From Sodiomyces alkalinus F11 (lineage: Eukaryota; Ascomycota; Sordariomycetes; Glomerellales; Plectosphaerellaceae): DNA of 64,000 nucleotides. A model generated the notes under the pieces. That model was not told where the DNA came from. It did not search any database and saw only the letters and a program-made list of their open reading frames with translations. Made by a program: the position numbers and the translations under genes. The first letter of the stretch is position 1, and each line of letters begins with the position of its first letter. Below, in pieces: positions 22,339 through 35,149 of this stretch. The DNA is taken from NCBI RefSeq assembly GCF_003711515.1, contig NW_021167081.1, forward strand, positions 3,032,483-3,096,482, in the 5' to 3' direction.

Positions 22339-23290
22339 TATCTGGAGCTAGACCCTAAGCTTAACGTAAATAAGGCCACTAAGTCTTCTAAATCTTACCT
22401 CTAATCGAGGTCGTCTCTGTACCCGTCGTGATACCCTGTATATCCTCGCGCCTTTAATAGTTCCTCTTATTCGTCCTCCTATCCTAATTTAAAGAAATAA
22501 GATATAGGAGCCGCCTATAAATTAAGTACTCTATTACCTATTACCGTTCTAGCCTTCGCGGTCTTTAAGTCTACTTCTTTAAAAGTGATAACTTAGGGAC
22601 AGTCGATTAAGCCTTTTAGCCTTTAATAACCGGTTTACGTATATATCTTCCGATACCATTCCTTTGGAACCTCGCTTAGTAGACCCTCTAACCAAGTAGT
22701 AACCTACTAGGTTATATCTGATATAGACTTAAATAACCGTAATAGTCTTACCTATATCGGGGTAAACTGGGAGGTTACCGTTTCTTCTTTATAAGTAAGT
22801 TCCTATACGTATATACTCTTTCGTAAACGTTATAATACTTTTACGAGCTTAATAGTATCCTTTTATAGTATCCTTATATTAAACCGAGCGAACCTCTTTT
22901 ATCGTTTATTTGGGGCTTCCGTAAATACTCCTCGCGATACGTAATATCGGAAGCTATCCAGATTAAGAGTAGATTCTAATAATTCTCCTAGCTTAATAAC
23001 CTCCGGTAGATATCGGTCCCTATAAAGCCCTCTTAAGGTAACTATACGTGTTATTTCACCATTCTTCTAATATTCGTATATTCTTTCGATATTGTTATCC
23101 TCCACCGCGTTATCGCTATATAAAGGAGTAAACCTAATATTGCCTTCGCTGGTGATATTCCTAGTAATACGATATATCTCGCATTAACCTTCTATAATAG
23201 ACCTAGTATCCTTTAATACTATTATGTAATATCACCTATTTTTATACTATTTAGTGATATAGAAACTATAAATCTTTATAGCTAAGTCTT
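22339..23290 (-). other. RIP-degraded minus-strand coding relic
   Basis: This stretch lies downstream of the Gypsy-3 integrase in element order and is probably the integrase C-terminal part and 3' region. I could not follow a frame with confidence. Confidence 0.4.
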
Positions 23291-23299
23291 AATACGCTT

Positions 23300-24660
23300 T
23301 ACTGCGCTTTTTAGAAGTCATATTAATTCTAGGTAAGATACTAGACAAAAGATTATCCTAGTACTATAATGCTTACAGACGAAGTCGATAAAGACGTTCT
23401 TGAAATATATTTTATTAGCGGAGTAGAAGAAGCTTAGCTATTCGAAAATAGGCGCTATTCTATTGTAAAGTGTCTTATACACCGATAAAGCGTTTACTAT
23501 CTTTATAGAGTATAGAACAACGAATCTAGCTAGGTAGTCGATAAGTACTAGAATATATTAATATCTCTCCGCTAAAACGGGGCTAATTCGGCCTATAAAA
23601 CCTATCCCTACTAGTTTAAAAGGGCGGGAGATAATAGCTTTTCCAGATAGTAACCATTAGATCCTCGGGCCTATTTGCTAGTATACGCCGTATAATGGGA
23701 TATAAGTCGTTAGGTCTTTTATCTATTCTAGTTAGCAATAGCTTCCTTTTAAATTAGCGAGCACTATATTAATATCGTAGTTTCCTTTATCGTTATAAAG
23801 TCTTTTTAGCACCCTTAGGATATCCTATTAGGAAATACACTTTATTAGGGATTATGCTTCCCTAATCTATAAAGGTATACTATATAGATATAGTACTTCT
23901 TACTTAGGTTTTATAACGTTCTTGTCTTCGCTCGCTTCTTATATTTATAGCTTATAGGTCCGATTATAATACGTCGCACGATATATCCGTACTATTCCTT
24001 TAGCTCCTAGTAATCCGGGCCGAGAAAGAGCTGAAGTAATTTCCATCTATAAATATTTAAGATATCTGCCGATTCCGCCGTTACCTCTAAGGGTATTACT
24101 TAACGTATAAACTTTTAGAGTTATTAGTAGTAGTATAAACGCTATATAGTAGACTAGGTAAGCCTCTAACCGTGGTCGAGCGTCCTCCTCCCCTTTTCCA
24201 CTTACCAGGTTTGAAAAATATAGCTTAACCCGAGCCGGGACAATAACGTTTAGATAATTATCCGTTATCGAGAACTCCGGGGCTTCGCGTTATTATAGTG
24301 GACGTGGTTTATCCTAAAGTCGTGTTAGTATATAGCTTAGGCTATCTACGACTTTAAGAATACGCTATATATTATATCGGCAAAGGTAATAGTAATCGAG
24401 TTCTCTAAGTTTCCAAATTCACTTTAGAAGGTTTCGGTGGACTTTTATAACATTATTTATAGATTATATTATATTAAGGTAGTTAGAGTATACTATAATT
24501 AGAAATAGACTATTGATCATTCACTATTACGTTTTCTGTACGCCTTATAGCACCGCTAAAGTCTCCTTCTCGGGTAATAAGTATTCCTCTTGGTTATATT
24601 AAGACGGAAAGATATAAATTAAATAGCTTGCACGGAAGATTTCTTATTCTTGTCCGTGAT
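23300..24660 (-). pseudogene. Gypsy-3 RNase H and integrase relic
   Basis: Minus strand. Near 24,240-24,620 the frame reads NQEEYLLPEKETLAVL, then DYYYLCRYNI and LKVVDSLSYILTRL, which matches the RNase H end of Ty3/gypsy pol (PTEKE-like block and VADALSR-like end). Near 23,500-23,630 it reads SRDRFYRPN, then RFSGEILIYSSTYRLPS and KDSKRFIGV, corresponding to the integrase core with its DFIGP / ILVVVDY region in RIP-altered form. The order RNase H then integrase on the minus strand shows a gypsy element pointing left. LTRs were not found with certainty, so the element is called partial. Confidence 0.65.
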
Positions 24661-25005
24661 CTTAGACCGGGAAAATATTGTTTCTGGACTTTGTGGTTTT
24701 TCCTTTGGGATTCCTGGTTCTGCACTAGTCCTGCGATATAGTATCCTTTATATGCCTTTTAGCAGGTGTGTGGTAGAGTCTAGAACCTGAGTATATGAGC
24801 AGGCTTTGTAGGAAGGAAGTATACGGGCCAAACTTTATAAGTTATAGGGTACGGTCGTAACATAGATAGGCAGCTCTCGACGCGTCACAAGTAGCGAATT
24901 TATTATTATTATTATTATTATTATTATAACCCACGACAAGTGGAAATTAATAAAAAATAATAATTTTACGATTATTATCTTTATGTTCTCTACGACACGA
25001 ATAAG
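24661..25005. other. Less RIP-affected stretch with (ATT)n
   Basis: CpA and TpG are common here (for example TTCTGGACTTTGTGG and GCAGGTGTGTGG), unlike the flanks. It contains an (ATT)n run at about 24,899-24,927 and ends with ATAAG (25,001-25,005), the left TSD copy of the solo LTR. No gene is seen; it may be a younger insertion. Confidence 0.5.
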
Positions 25006-25718
25006 TGTCGCACGTTAAAATGCACTTATATAATTACCTTGATAGAGCAGAAATCTCGTGTGTGTATTATATTAAGTTATTTTTGAAGATATCTAACGAT
25101 ATCGGATAAACAGAAGGGACGAAAGTCACGAAAAGCAGTGGAAAAATATGAAGGTAATAATGGGATTGTAAGGTAGGATCTGTGCGCGCGTATTGTCTCT
25201 TCTTCGGATCGAAAAAGGGATTGAGATAAAGGATTAAAGATTAAGAATAAAGAACAAAGAAAGGAAGAACCGAACCGAGGGAACGGGTTAATATCCTTTA
25301 TTCTTTGTAAAGAATCGATATCGTAATAGTATTGTAATATATATCGATATCGTAGTAATATCGTAATCCATTGTATCCTTTGTCTGACTCGTAATAGATA
25401 AACTGACTCGAAAGAGAACGGTCTAGGCTTGCGGGGAAGATATCCTTTGTTCGAGTACGAAGGATATACTCGAAAGATGTTAAGGATATTATTGGTAATA
25501 ATATTAATATCAAAAAGTTATATCTATGTGAGTGTCTTATACCCTTAATTTAAATCGTAAAGACTGTATTATAGGTACTATATTATTTAGATCCTATCCG
25601 GTCTTTTCCGGTATCCTCCCTTATTATATCCTAATACCTAAGGTCCCCGAGATCCGAAGCCCTTAGTCAGGTATGGATTCCCTAGGGACCACATCCTGGT
25701 CCGTGTGCCTATGCGACA
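25006..25718 (-). mobile_element. Solo copia LTR (Copia-1 family), interrupted
   Basis: The reverse complement matches the Copia-1 LTRs (47,697-47,980 and 58,526-58,813) from TGTCGCATAGGCACAC to GTGCGACA. It is flanked by ATAAG on both sides (25,001-25,005 and 25,719-25,723), so it is a true solo LTR left by recombination between the two LTRs of a complete copy. A 434-bp insertion splits it (25,081-25,514). Confidence 0.9.
25081..25514. mobile_element. 434-bp insertion inside the solo LTR
   Basis: The insert is bounded by AAGTTAT on both sides (25,074-25,080 and 25,515-25,521), a target duplication of 6 to 7 bp, since the LTR reads straight through once one copy is removed. Its ends form a short inverted repeat TTTTGA...TCAAAA. 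The left half has normal CpA/TpG content; the right half carries ATCGATATCGTA-type repeats. The 71-codon minus-strand open stretch inside (25,298-25,513) has no visible domain and is probably not coding. It could be a small non-autonomous element. Confidence 0.6.
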
Positions 25719-25723
25719 ATAAG

Positions 25724-28700
25724 AGATTTATTCTATACTACTATTTTTATCTCCTTTCGGATACATACCTCGCCGAACTAATAAAGGGGCTATATTGGAT
25801 ATAGCGATTCCCGCGATATTATAGAACACTATCTTATAGGAGGATAAAATCAGAAAATCACGCTTTAACTAAGCAGGAAGACGAGTCGTTGCTAGATAAA
25901 GAAGATTTAGAGAATCTGCCTATCTTAATTCGTTGTCTGAATAGCTAGATTAACTATAAAAAAGCTTTATAGAATTCTCCCTAATTGTATTCTATTACCC
26001 GAAACCTAGATGGGAATAAGACTTCTTTTCCTAAAATACTACCTAATAGAATACCCCTTTAACACCCTATTTTTAGTTGCTTTGGAGTTAAGACGCTAGA
26101 TAATAGCGTACTATAACGAGTATAGGAGACGGAGTATATTAATGATATAAAGTCTAGCGAGAATACGATATAGAGGAATACCCTTTAGTTATAATACCTA
26201 CGGCGTTATAGAAGGCCGTGGCTATAGGAATAGTTAATTTATACCGGGTAGTATTTTTCGCGTATAGAGTAACTATAGCGGTCGCTAGTGATTCTATACC
26301 GGGGGATTTAGATAGGAATTTTCGGATTAGGCAATAAAGCCTATATAGATTAAGACTGGATAGACTTTATTTTAGAGGACTAAGGAGATATACTTCTCCT
26401 AACAGTATTATTAAGTATTCCAGCAATATTATCTTAATATTATTACTGGAAACTATTATCCTGGTCGGAAGTTCTACTTTATATAGGATTTTCAGAAATT
26501 AAGGGGTCCCCCTACCGCTTTAATTTCTGCTATATATTTCGTAATTTAAGCTATACACCTATATACGAGATTAACTTATAGTATACCTTTAGTAATATTG
26601 ATATTAGGATAATAATAGACTCGTATTAGAAAAGAGACTTAGTTAAGAGCCTTCTATACACGTATAGGATGCGTTTATAATAACTCTAGACGATATTCGA
26701 GTCACTATAAGATTTTAACACGAAATCTCCCTAAAGGAGGATACGAAGCCGCCCTCCTGATAAAGATCGAAGAGATATAGTAGACTATAACGCGACTTTA
26801 TAAGGGTTACGATACCTTAAATAGAATATGCCGGAATTCTCACCAAAGCATCTTAAGCTTAGTAAGTGTAATATCTCCATCTAAATTATATAAAATAGCT
26901 CCGTTCTTATTACCAGGGAGGTCTACAATAGTCTTATTATGCTTATATTTATATTCTAGCCAGACAGAAAGTCTATTATAGAAAAAGACGCTAATCTAGA
27001 GACCTTTATACTACGAATCGGCCTTAGTCCCCTAAAAGTATTTTTATCTACCTTTTTCGTACTTCTATCCTAAATCTAAATCTGTTTCCCTTTTTCTACT
27101 AAGGAGGGTCCCGCCTCTTTCTGCTATACAAGATAAATAACCTCCAGGACTAGTTCCGTGCAAGGCTATAGGATTATCTCCGGTTTATTAACTTTATCCA
27201 CTACGATTAAGTATAGGAGACGCTTAGCTATAACGGGTAACGTAGACTTAGGCTATACTAGAGGATAGGGGGGAGTAGAGTATAGGGTCGTATAGTATTG
27301 GAATAATATACTAAGGAAGGATATATTCTGTAAGGTTTAGTATTTGTGTCTATCGTATCCTCGTCTCTCTCTGCTACCTCCCGTTACCTGTTATTTAGAA
27401 ACGCTTCCTAAGTATCTAAATATCCTATTATATTATAGTACCTGGTTCTTAAGTCCCCGAGCCGGATATTATTAACTTTATATTCTAAATAGGCTTTCTC
27501 CTTAGAAGCGTAAGTTAGAGGAGGGATCTATGTACTTTATTCGATTAATATTATAAGGCACCCCGTAGATCTCACGATATCGTAGTAATCTAATTCCTTA
27601 ACTAATACCTATAAGAACTCTGCTTGTATACGATTAATACTCTAAAGAATAAGGTAAACGGGAATCTATCCAGGATATAGTCTAGTTAGCTAAGAATTAT
27701 TCTATGATCCTCGGTTCTCTCTAAGTTTCTTATCTTATACTACTAGTATCTTATCGCGTCTAGCCTCCTAAGATTCTTTGCTTTATTACTACTATTCCCG
27801 GGAATCCTTATTCGGATAATCGCGAAGAAAGTCTCCTTAATTACCGTAACTAAAGCAGAAACTCTTATCCGTATTCTATGGATATGAAGGGTTATTATAG
27901 GGTTTATTAGATAAGAATAAAGCGAACACTATATTTAGATTATATAACCTATACCAGGCCGATCTAATAGATATACCGTTAAGTTTATTTACTAATACTT
28001 TTTACTAATTCCCTTAACTCTGCCTAAATTTCCTAATAAATTCCTACTTAATATTACGGGAAGTATCTTTAAGTGTATTATTTATTGATTCGGATATATG
28101 ATAGTAATCGCGGGCGACTTCGATAATTAGACTCTATACCTCCTTAAAGGGGACTGAGTTCTTAAGGATACCGTATTTAGTTTTACCGGATATCGCTAGC
28201 CTATTAATAATCCTTTCCTTAAGATAGGAGTTAATCTTATTATCTATTATATAGGTATAAACGCGCTAGATAAATAGATACCGGATTTCTAATAGCTTTA
28301 ACCTTATATTAAGCCGAACGACTCTTTTATGATACATAATAAGGTATTCCCCGGAGTTACGGGTAAATATAGTGGCTTTAATACTTACTTACCCGTTATA
28401 TTAGGCGGCGTTATCCTTGAATTTATCGTGAAAGTTTTCCTTTACCGTCTTCTAGCTAGTTATATCTTTTAGTTCGAGTATCTCCTACTATATTCTTACT
28501 TATCCTATAAGGTAAGTACGCATAAGGCGTAACTTATATTATTCCCTAGCTACCTCGCTTAGATAGTCTCTAAGTAAATCCACGATATTCTTAATAATTT
28601 TATGGAACTTTTAAATAAGGTATAAGTATCTATTATCAGATAATTTAAATACTACGCTAGCTTTAAAGTTCTTTATTCTAGGAAGTATAGTATAATAGGG

Positions 28701-28930
28701 TTAGGGAAATAAAATACCTACAAGGGGTATTAGCCCCTTAGCAGAGAGTATAGGCCTTAACGCTAGGGAAGGTAGAGATATAGAGACTAAATATAAAAAA
28801 GGGGTCGGTTATCTTATTATAAGTAAGTATAGTATAGTAAGGGGAACTATCTAGAATAATATTATAAGGGAAGTAGGTAGAGGGACTTTTGACCTGCTTA
28901 TATTCCCGGATATCCGAGGAACATAACCGA
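25724..28930 (-). pseudogene. Minus-strand retroelement relic, identity uncertain
   Basis: Several minus-strand frames can be followed with RIP-type stops. Near 27,370-27,640 the frame reads VLVKELDYYDIV, then ASKEKAYLEYKVNNIRLGDL; near 28,150-28,500 another reads KVKAIRNPVSIYLARLYLYN. These look like gag or the N-terminal part of a polyprotein. By position this would be the upstream part of Gypsy-3, split by the solo LTR. I could not find the RT palm, so the link is an inference. A G-run at 28,947-28,960 ends the region. Confidence 0.4.
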
Positions 28931-29959
28931 TAGTAAGGTAAGAAAGGGGGGGGGGGGGGTTCTGGGTCCGCTATTAACTCCGGGGTATATATAATTATCG
29001 CTAAATAAGGGATGTTTTCTTTTTCATATTGTCTAAAGGTGGATATAAAGGAAAAGGGGTAAAATATAGTTTATGCCGTGTCTTCTTATCCGTTTCTTTC
29101 GTTATAAAAGAAGAAGAATTCTAGAAGAGACTATTCTTTATCTTACTATTTTTATATATAAATAAAAACCTTTATAGCTATATTATCACTTCCGTTATTA
29201 AACCTTCCCGACTACTATAGTTAGGATTATCGCTTCTATTCCCAGCTTACTAAGTTTCGTTCTTAAAGTACCTCTCGTCTTATCGGAGGTACTAGTATTA
29301 TCGCTAGTATACCCTATCCTAGGTCTTAGCCTATATCTTAAGCTTTTACCTGCCCGAGGTAAATATATCCAGATATATCGTTTATTCTTACTCGGACGCG
29401 CTTTTAAAATAAAAAATACCTTGTAGCTTTTAGTCGATTTTCTATAAGTATCGACCGTGTCGGGTCTATAGTTTCTCTTTCTTATATTTTACTTATCTTT
29501 TAAAGTAAAAGAGTATTCGTTAGCCTTCTCCGTAAAGGTTATTATCCTCGTATAGGGTAACACAGCACTCCTATAGGGTCCCTCTATACTATTATTTTCC
29601 TTATTAATGTACTTCTTAAACTATTAATATCCTTTCGATACGCCGATTACGTTAAGTCTTTATTTAATCCGTGTTATGTTGCTATAAGTAAAAGTATTAA
29701 TTTTAGTGGGTGTTTATTTCCATTATAACATGCCCTCCCGTCGTAAACCTAGCATATGAGGGTTCTATTGTATTAGGCGGGTATTATCGTATACTATAAA
29801 GGATAGGTGTAATCCGACAAGTTCACTAACTTAGGTAAACTAGAATTGCATAACGATCATCCTTATAAACCAAAGACGATAGAATAAGCTTAACTAAAAT
29901 AATATAGTTAACTCTTATACTAACCACTAACTAAGATAATCGTCTTGTACGTCGTGTAG
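28931..29959. other. Spacer without supported gene
   Basis: Apart from the G-run (28,947-28,960) and AT-rich tracts, I see no frame to report. The last 250 bp contain more CpA/TpG than the relics to the left. Confidence 0.5.
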
Positions 29960-29973
29960 ATATATCTATATAA

Positions 29974-31184
29974 CCCAAGACCCAAAAACAGCCCACCTCG
30001 AAGCCCTTAAGGATATACAACAATCGTTAGGCGAGTGGGCCTCTGTTTTCTATACCGACGGCTCCCTAGGCCACCCTACAAGGCCTCCTACAGCGTCTCC
30101 GCAGGCTGCAGCTGCTGTGATACAGTTAGCTACTACCGGTAGGCCCTGTAGAGCTAGAGGCATTAACCTAGGGGACTCTGCCGAAGTCGCCGACGCCGAC
30201 TTATACGCTATTCTTCAGGCCCTTTATACTGCCCTAGAGCAGTCGCCTAGGCCCCTAGAGTGCTATATTTTTAGCGATTCACAGGCGGCTATTCAGAAGC
30301 TTCAGCGCTCCTCGCAGTGGGCTATAGAGGCTAAGACCCTTATCCTACAACTAAAACAACAGGGCACTTTAGTCTCTTTATAGTGGTGCCCTTCGTATAT
30401 AGAGATAGAAGGGAACGAACTAGCGGATAAGACAGCTAAACAGGCATTAGACCCTAAAAAAGCTGCTAAATCTGTTAGCTTAGTTACCCTTAGCCACTTA
30501 AAACGCCGGGTTAACGAAGCCTTAGTTCGAGACTGGAAGGCTTTATGGAACGAAGAGGAAGAGGTGGAAAAAAGGGGTAAATCAGTGCGTTTAGGCCGCC
30601 TTTATAGATGCCTAGTCCGAGATAACCTTCGTTTTTCCCGAAAACCGATACCGATATAGGGCCCTAGGTGGATAAAGTCGGCTTTTATTCAGTTAAAAAC
30701 CGGCTTCGGATACCTAAAATCCTACTAAAAAAAGGCCCAAAACTGCGCTAACGACCGCTGTTCCTGTCCCGGCTCCCCTATACAGGATACAGCCCACCTT
30801 ATCCTTTCCTGCCCTTTTTATAAAAACAATCGAAAAGCCCTGCGAGAAGCCCTAGCAGGCCTACCGCTATCTCTACCGCTATTATTCCGTACTAAAAGAG
30901 GTATACAGGCCTTAGGGGCCTATCTTTTAGATACTAAAATAGCCTCGGCAGAGTGGTATAGGGCGCAAACCTCGGATCCTGCGGTCTAGTTATCTGTTTT
31001 GGGGGGTTTTTTTTTTTACCTGTTTTTCGGGATATTAGGCAGACTGTTACGGAGGATTTCCTTTGTTTATTACCGTTTATTACTGTAACTAGCTTATTCT
31101 AGCCTTTAGCTTTAGGGCAAAGGCGCGGCGCCATAGCTTTACGGCTACACGCGCGTAATGAATAAAAAAAGAAAATATACATAT
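29974..31184 (+). mobile_element. 5'-truncated Tad1-like LINE, younger copy
   Basis: This copy starts in the RNase H domain and matches 53,906-55,096 of the full-length LINE. It ends in an A-rich tail (ATGAATAAAAAAAGAAAA). A 14-bp duplication ATATATCTATATAA flanks it (29,960-29,973 and 31,185-31,198), as expected for target-primed reverse transcription with 5' truncation. RNase H is seen as VIQLATTGRP, then ADADLYAILQALYTALEQS, then CYIFSDSQAAIQKL (open from 30,117 to 30,383), then WCPSYIEIEGNELADKTAKQ; a Cys/His tail follows (CANDRCSCPGS, then HLILSCPFY) to the stop near 30,987. Only a few stops interrupt it, and CpA/TpG is far better kept than in the nested copy. Confidence 0.9.
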
Positions 31185-31205
31185 ATATATCTATATAAGG
31201 AAGCG

Positions 31206-31402
31206 TCGAATACAGCGTAACCGTAATAGAGTAGATACGATAACAACGGTCAGATTGAGTGGTTCAGCATTTATTGTATTAAAGTCGTAAAACGCCTAAA
31301 AACGTGTCACCGCACGTCTCGTTCTAGGGGGCGAATTTAATCCCCGAAATCCTACGGATATCTACTATCCGTGCCTAACTGTATAAAAACAGTTAGGTAG
31401 TT
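31206..31402 (-). repeat. Copia-2 LTR, left copy
   Basis: It aligns with 36,392-36,589 from the AGCGTAACCGTAATA block through AACGTGTCACCGCACGTCT and CGGATATCTAC to the ..GTTAGG end. A related, more diverged LTR is at 39,731-39,911. Confidence 0.88.
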
Positions 31403-31409
31403 AAAGCTA

Positions 31410-34400
31410 TTTATAGCCGGCCAACAGTTCCAGTAGTTTAATTACTACGTAGCCTTCTTTAAATTCATCCTCTAATCGATCTAAATAATCTGTTAAGACC
31501 TCCTCCAGCTTCCTTTACTAGAAGCGGTCCTATATATCCACCACTCCCACCTAGGCTCTAAATACCATATATTTATCGCCCGCTAATGCTTTTATTAATC
31601 CGTCTACTACTATTTCGGCACTTATAACGTAGCTAACCTTAATCCTTCCTTATTCCCGGGCTTTCTGTAACCAGTAATTATATATCCACGTGTCGTAAAC
31701 ATGTATTTAACGTGGCGATCTCGACGTTTAGTAGCCGGATAGTCTAATTATTATCGTATAATATCTATAGTTACGGTTCGTCAAATTCTACCTCTTACTA
31801 TAGCAGCGTTCGTTATATAAAGATACCCTCCTTGGTACCGTATACCAGAGATAATAGTTCTGCCTCCGTTATAGACGTTATGACTATTGCTTACTTGCTA
31901 GCGCGCCACGTAATTATGCCTTTAAAGAGGCGTATTACGAGACCTTAACTACTCTTCCAATCTACTGTATTATCAGTAAATAAGGTATTAGTATATACCT
32001 TAATTATATCTTTACTCCTTAGTTCCAGGGCGTAGGTTTAGGTAGCTAGCAGATATCGAATTAAATAGTCAGCGGTATTATAATATACTTCCCCGGGGCT
32101 AGTATTGAATTAGCATAGCCGCGATATCGTAAAGGCTATATCCGGCCGCGATATCACGATAGCGTATAGCACGGATCCTATCTTGCGTCAATAGCTTTTA
32201 ACGGCCGTGGAACTGCCGTTATAAGGCATTAGTTCTGCGGTTTTTATAAGGTACATAGGGCGGTAAGAGCTTCCTTTTCCAGGGTCTAACAGTCGTTCTA
32301 GCTTAGCGATATAGTCGCGTTATAATAGCTAAATCCGACGTATGGCACGATGGCGAATACCCTTAATACCGAGGAACTACGATAGAGGTCCGCCCCCTTA
32401 TAGGCCATAGTGCCTTTTAAGGTTATTAATAACACGCTCTATTTTACCCATATACTAGTCCTTATAAGTAATAACGATATCGTTAACGTAGAAGAACAGG
32501 ATAACGCCGCGCCGCAGAAAATAACAAGGTTCCTACTGCACTATTTTAAACCCATGCTTAAGGAGCACTTTAATAATATAGCTCTACCATAGCAGGGGAG
32601 ATTCCTTAAGACTATACAGTTTCTTTTTTCGTAGTAGGTATCTCTTCGAATCTCTATAACCTAGTAGCCCGCTTATAAAGATATCGTGGGGAAAAGGGGC
32701 GTGCATAAACCCGTTAATAATATTATATTATATCAGGGAAAGGTTAAAACGGGCCGTAATTGCTATTAACGCCCGGAATAAGCATCCCGTAAGTATATCC
32801 GCGTAGGTATCGTTAAGGGAATCACGATACTATTAATCTCCGCGCACCACGAGACGTGCCTTATATCTACATAGAAAACTATATCTATCGTATTCATACG
32901 TTATCAACTATATATAATCAAGGACCCAATACTTAGCTATAGTAGCCTTAGACACCGTAATCCACGATCCTATCTCCCGGTGACTCCGTAGGTAGTCTCG
33001 TTACACTTACCGGAATAGCTCTGCATGGGGATACCCCTTAAGGGTATATTAGTCTCTTGGCGGCGCCGGTAGTTCCTGCTAGTGGATTTTCCCGGTGGCA
33101 GGAACCGCCAGCGCCACGGTAAGGCCGTGGGAGCCGCCGGCTCTAATAGTCGTTATTACGGTTATATAAGCGTTTTCCTGATCTTTAGTCTTATTAGTAG
33201 CTTACTATCCAATATATAAGTATACTGGCCGTGTCGGCCGGCGTTAAAAGCCGAGATCTAAGTGCTATCGTTACTACTATCTCCTCGCACTGCTATAGGG
33301 TTTATACCCGTGAATACCGCTACTATTAGGAGAACTATTAAGGGAGGGGTATCTAATAAAGTTAGTAGCTTGATTATTAGTTACGAGGATCGGTGATTAA
33401 GTGCCCTTATAATCATAGGATCCGGCGCCGGCATTATAGCCTTTACCCCCGTTCTGCTTGGCTTTTACGGCACGTCCGGCGGGAGGTTCTTATCCGCCGG
33501 GGAAGGGATATACTACCGGCCGCCCGGTAGGGGTCTCTTATCTGTCGGGGGATAGATCTACACGGCTCCCGGAGGGAGGTTCTTATCCTCTGGCACCCGG
33601 ATTTAGTTTACGATTTCCGTTGGTTCTTCTTTAGTTATATATAACAGGTTATTCTTTAAGGTGGCGATATTACTATCAAAGAACTACGCTTCGTTAAAGA
33701 GTATATTGCGCGTGCGGACTACGCGGTTATGTTATAGGCCGGGCACCTAGGTATGGAAGATATTAGTGGAATTATAGCTAATTAGATGCCCGATATAAGT
33801 ACGTGGCGCAAGCCGATTCTTTAGCTTATGACATGCCGTTAGGGTATCTCTAGTTATCGTAAACGCCTTATACCATAGGCTTTATGGTATAATAGTATCG
33901 GTTTACGGCTAAAAAGAACGTGGTATAGGGAACGCCAGTTAAGCCGTTAAACAGGGGTGCGATTATATAAGTATACCCTCGTAGGCATGATTCGGGACTA
34001 TACGTAGTCAGATAGATAGGTATAGATTTTTATCGCCCTGCTTTTAGCGATAATAACGCCGACGGAGTATTCGGCACTGCTATTCTAAGCTGAAGTCTCC
34101 GCTAAGGAGAACTTAAGTTAGATACTAAAATCCCTTAATAAGCCCTGGATTTTATTGGATTATCTTAGCTTATTATCACTCTTAAATACACGGACTTTTT
34201 AATTAAACTATCGCTTAGACTATAGCAGAAACTCCCGTATAACGGTGTAAATATCCTCCGCTCTCTTCGACTTTATAATATAGGTTACGATAAAGCCGCT
34301 ATATCGGTCCGTAAAGAATATAACCCTAATATCGTTATTGGTATTCCTGGTAAAATCGGTAAAATCTACTACCCACCGTTCTCTAGCATAGGTAGAAGCC

Positions 34401-35070
34401 GTACACGGCTATCGGCTGATTTATCGGGTGATTTTAGCGTACGTATCACTATCGTAAATCACGGGTATTAGACCTTTGACCTTAACGCCCTACGACTACT
34501 CTTTTAGGTACTTTAGCGGTTTAGAGCCGGTATGCCCTAGTCGTAGATACTATAGTATACCCTCGGCGTTACTAGTAGGTAATACCGCACTTCGGGCACG
34601 CGGACCTAGAAAAGCAGTAGCAGGAGTATTAATATCGTTAAAAGGCACGCATTCAATAACGGTTTAATCGTGGTGGTGACTTTTCTTATATAGGATTAAT
34701 CCGTTAGCACGCCGTATATAGTCGTTTAGTAACCGTTAATCCTACTAGTATCCTTTATTACGGAGGCGTTAGTTTAAGATTAAATTATAGGCAAAATCCT
34801 CGTAGTACGCGATATTAAGGAGCTTGAAATTAAAGCTGCTGGTCGTTCCTTCCATCTGCACAATTATAGTACCGAAGCCTTAGATAGGCAGGGCTAAACC
34901 GCCTACGATAACGTAATCCCCTCCTATTATAGGCCTATATTTAGTAAAACGTGTAATATCGTTAAAGATATAAATAATAGCTCCGGAATCCAGGATAGCC
35001 GAATTTCGAAAAGGGCAATCTATAGCACCTGCAGATAACGGGGCTACGGGGACCTTAGCGAGAAATCTAC
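31410..35070 (-). pseudogene. Copia-2 pol: protease-integrase-RT-RNase H
   Basis: Protease is at about 34,885-35,060 in a still open frame: NSAILDSGAIIYIFNDITRF keeps the catalytic DSGA. The integrase core at about 34,150-34,430 reads RWVVDFTDFTRNTNNDIRV and FFTDRYSGFIVTYI. The RT palm at 32,476-32,493 reads FYVNDIVITYKD, so YVDD has become YVND. Downstream RT/RNase H segments read FLGIKGIRHRAIRRI, SRPDIAFTISRL (near 32,110) and, in RNase H, RHVDIYNYWLQKARE and VISAEIVVDGLIKALAGD (about 31,580-31,690). Gln and Trp sites are stops. Open stretches on the plus strand at 32,410-32,592 and 34,476-34,667 are shadows. Confidence 0.88.
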
Positions 35071-35149
35071 CGTCCGGCGCTATTATAGGCGCTATAGGCG
35101 GCCTCGTCCAGCACCCGTCAGGCCTCCTCAAGGGAGGCCGTATACCCTT

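Noticed and set aside
25298..25513. 71-codon minus-strand ORF in the 434-bp insert
   Set aside because: The region is repetitive (ATCGATATCG-type) and the translation is Ile/Tyr-rich without a domain; it is probably chance.
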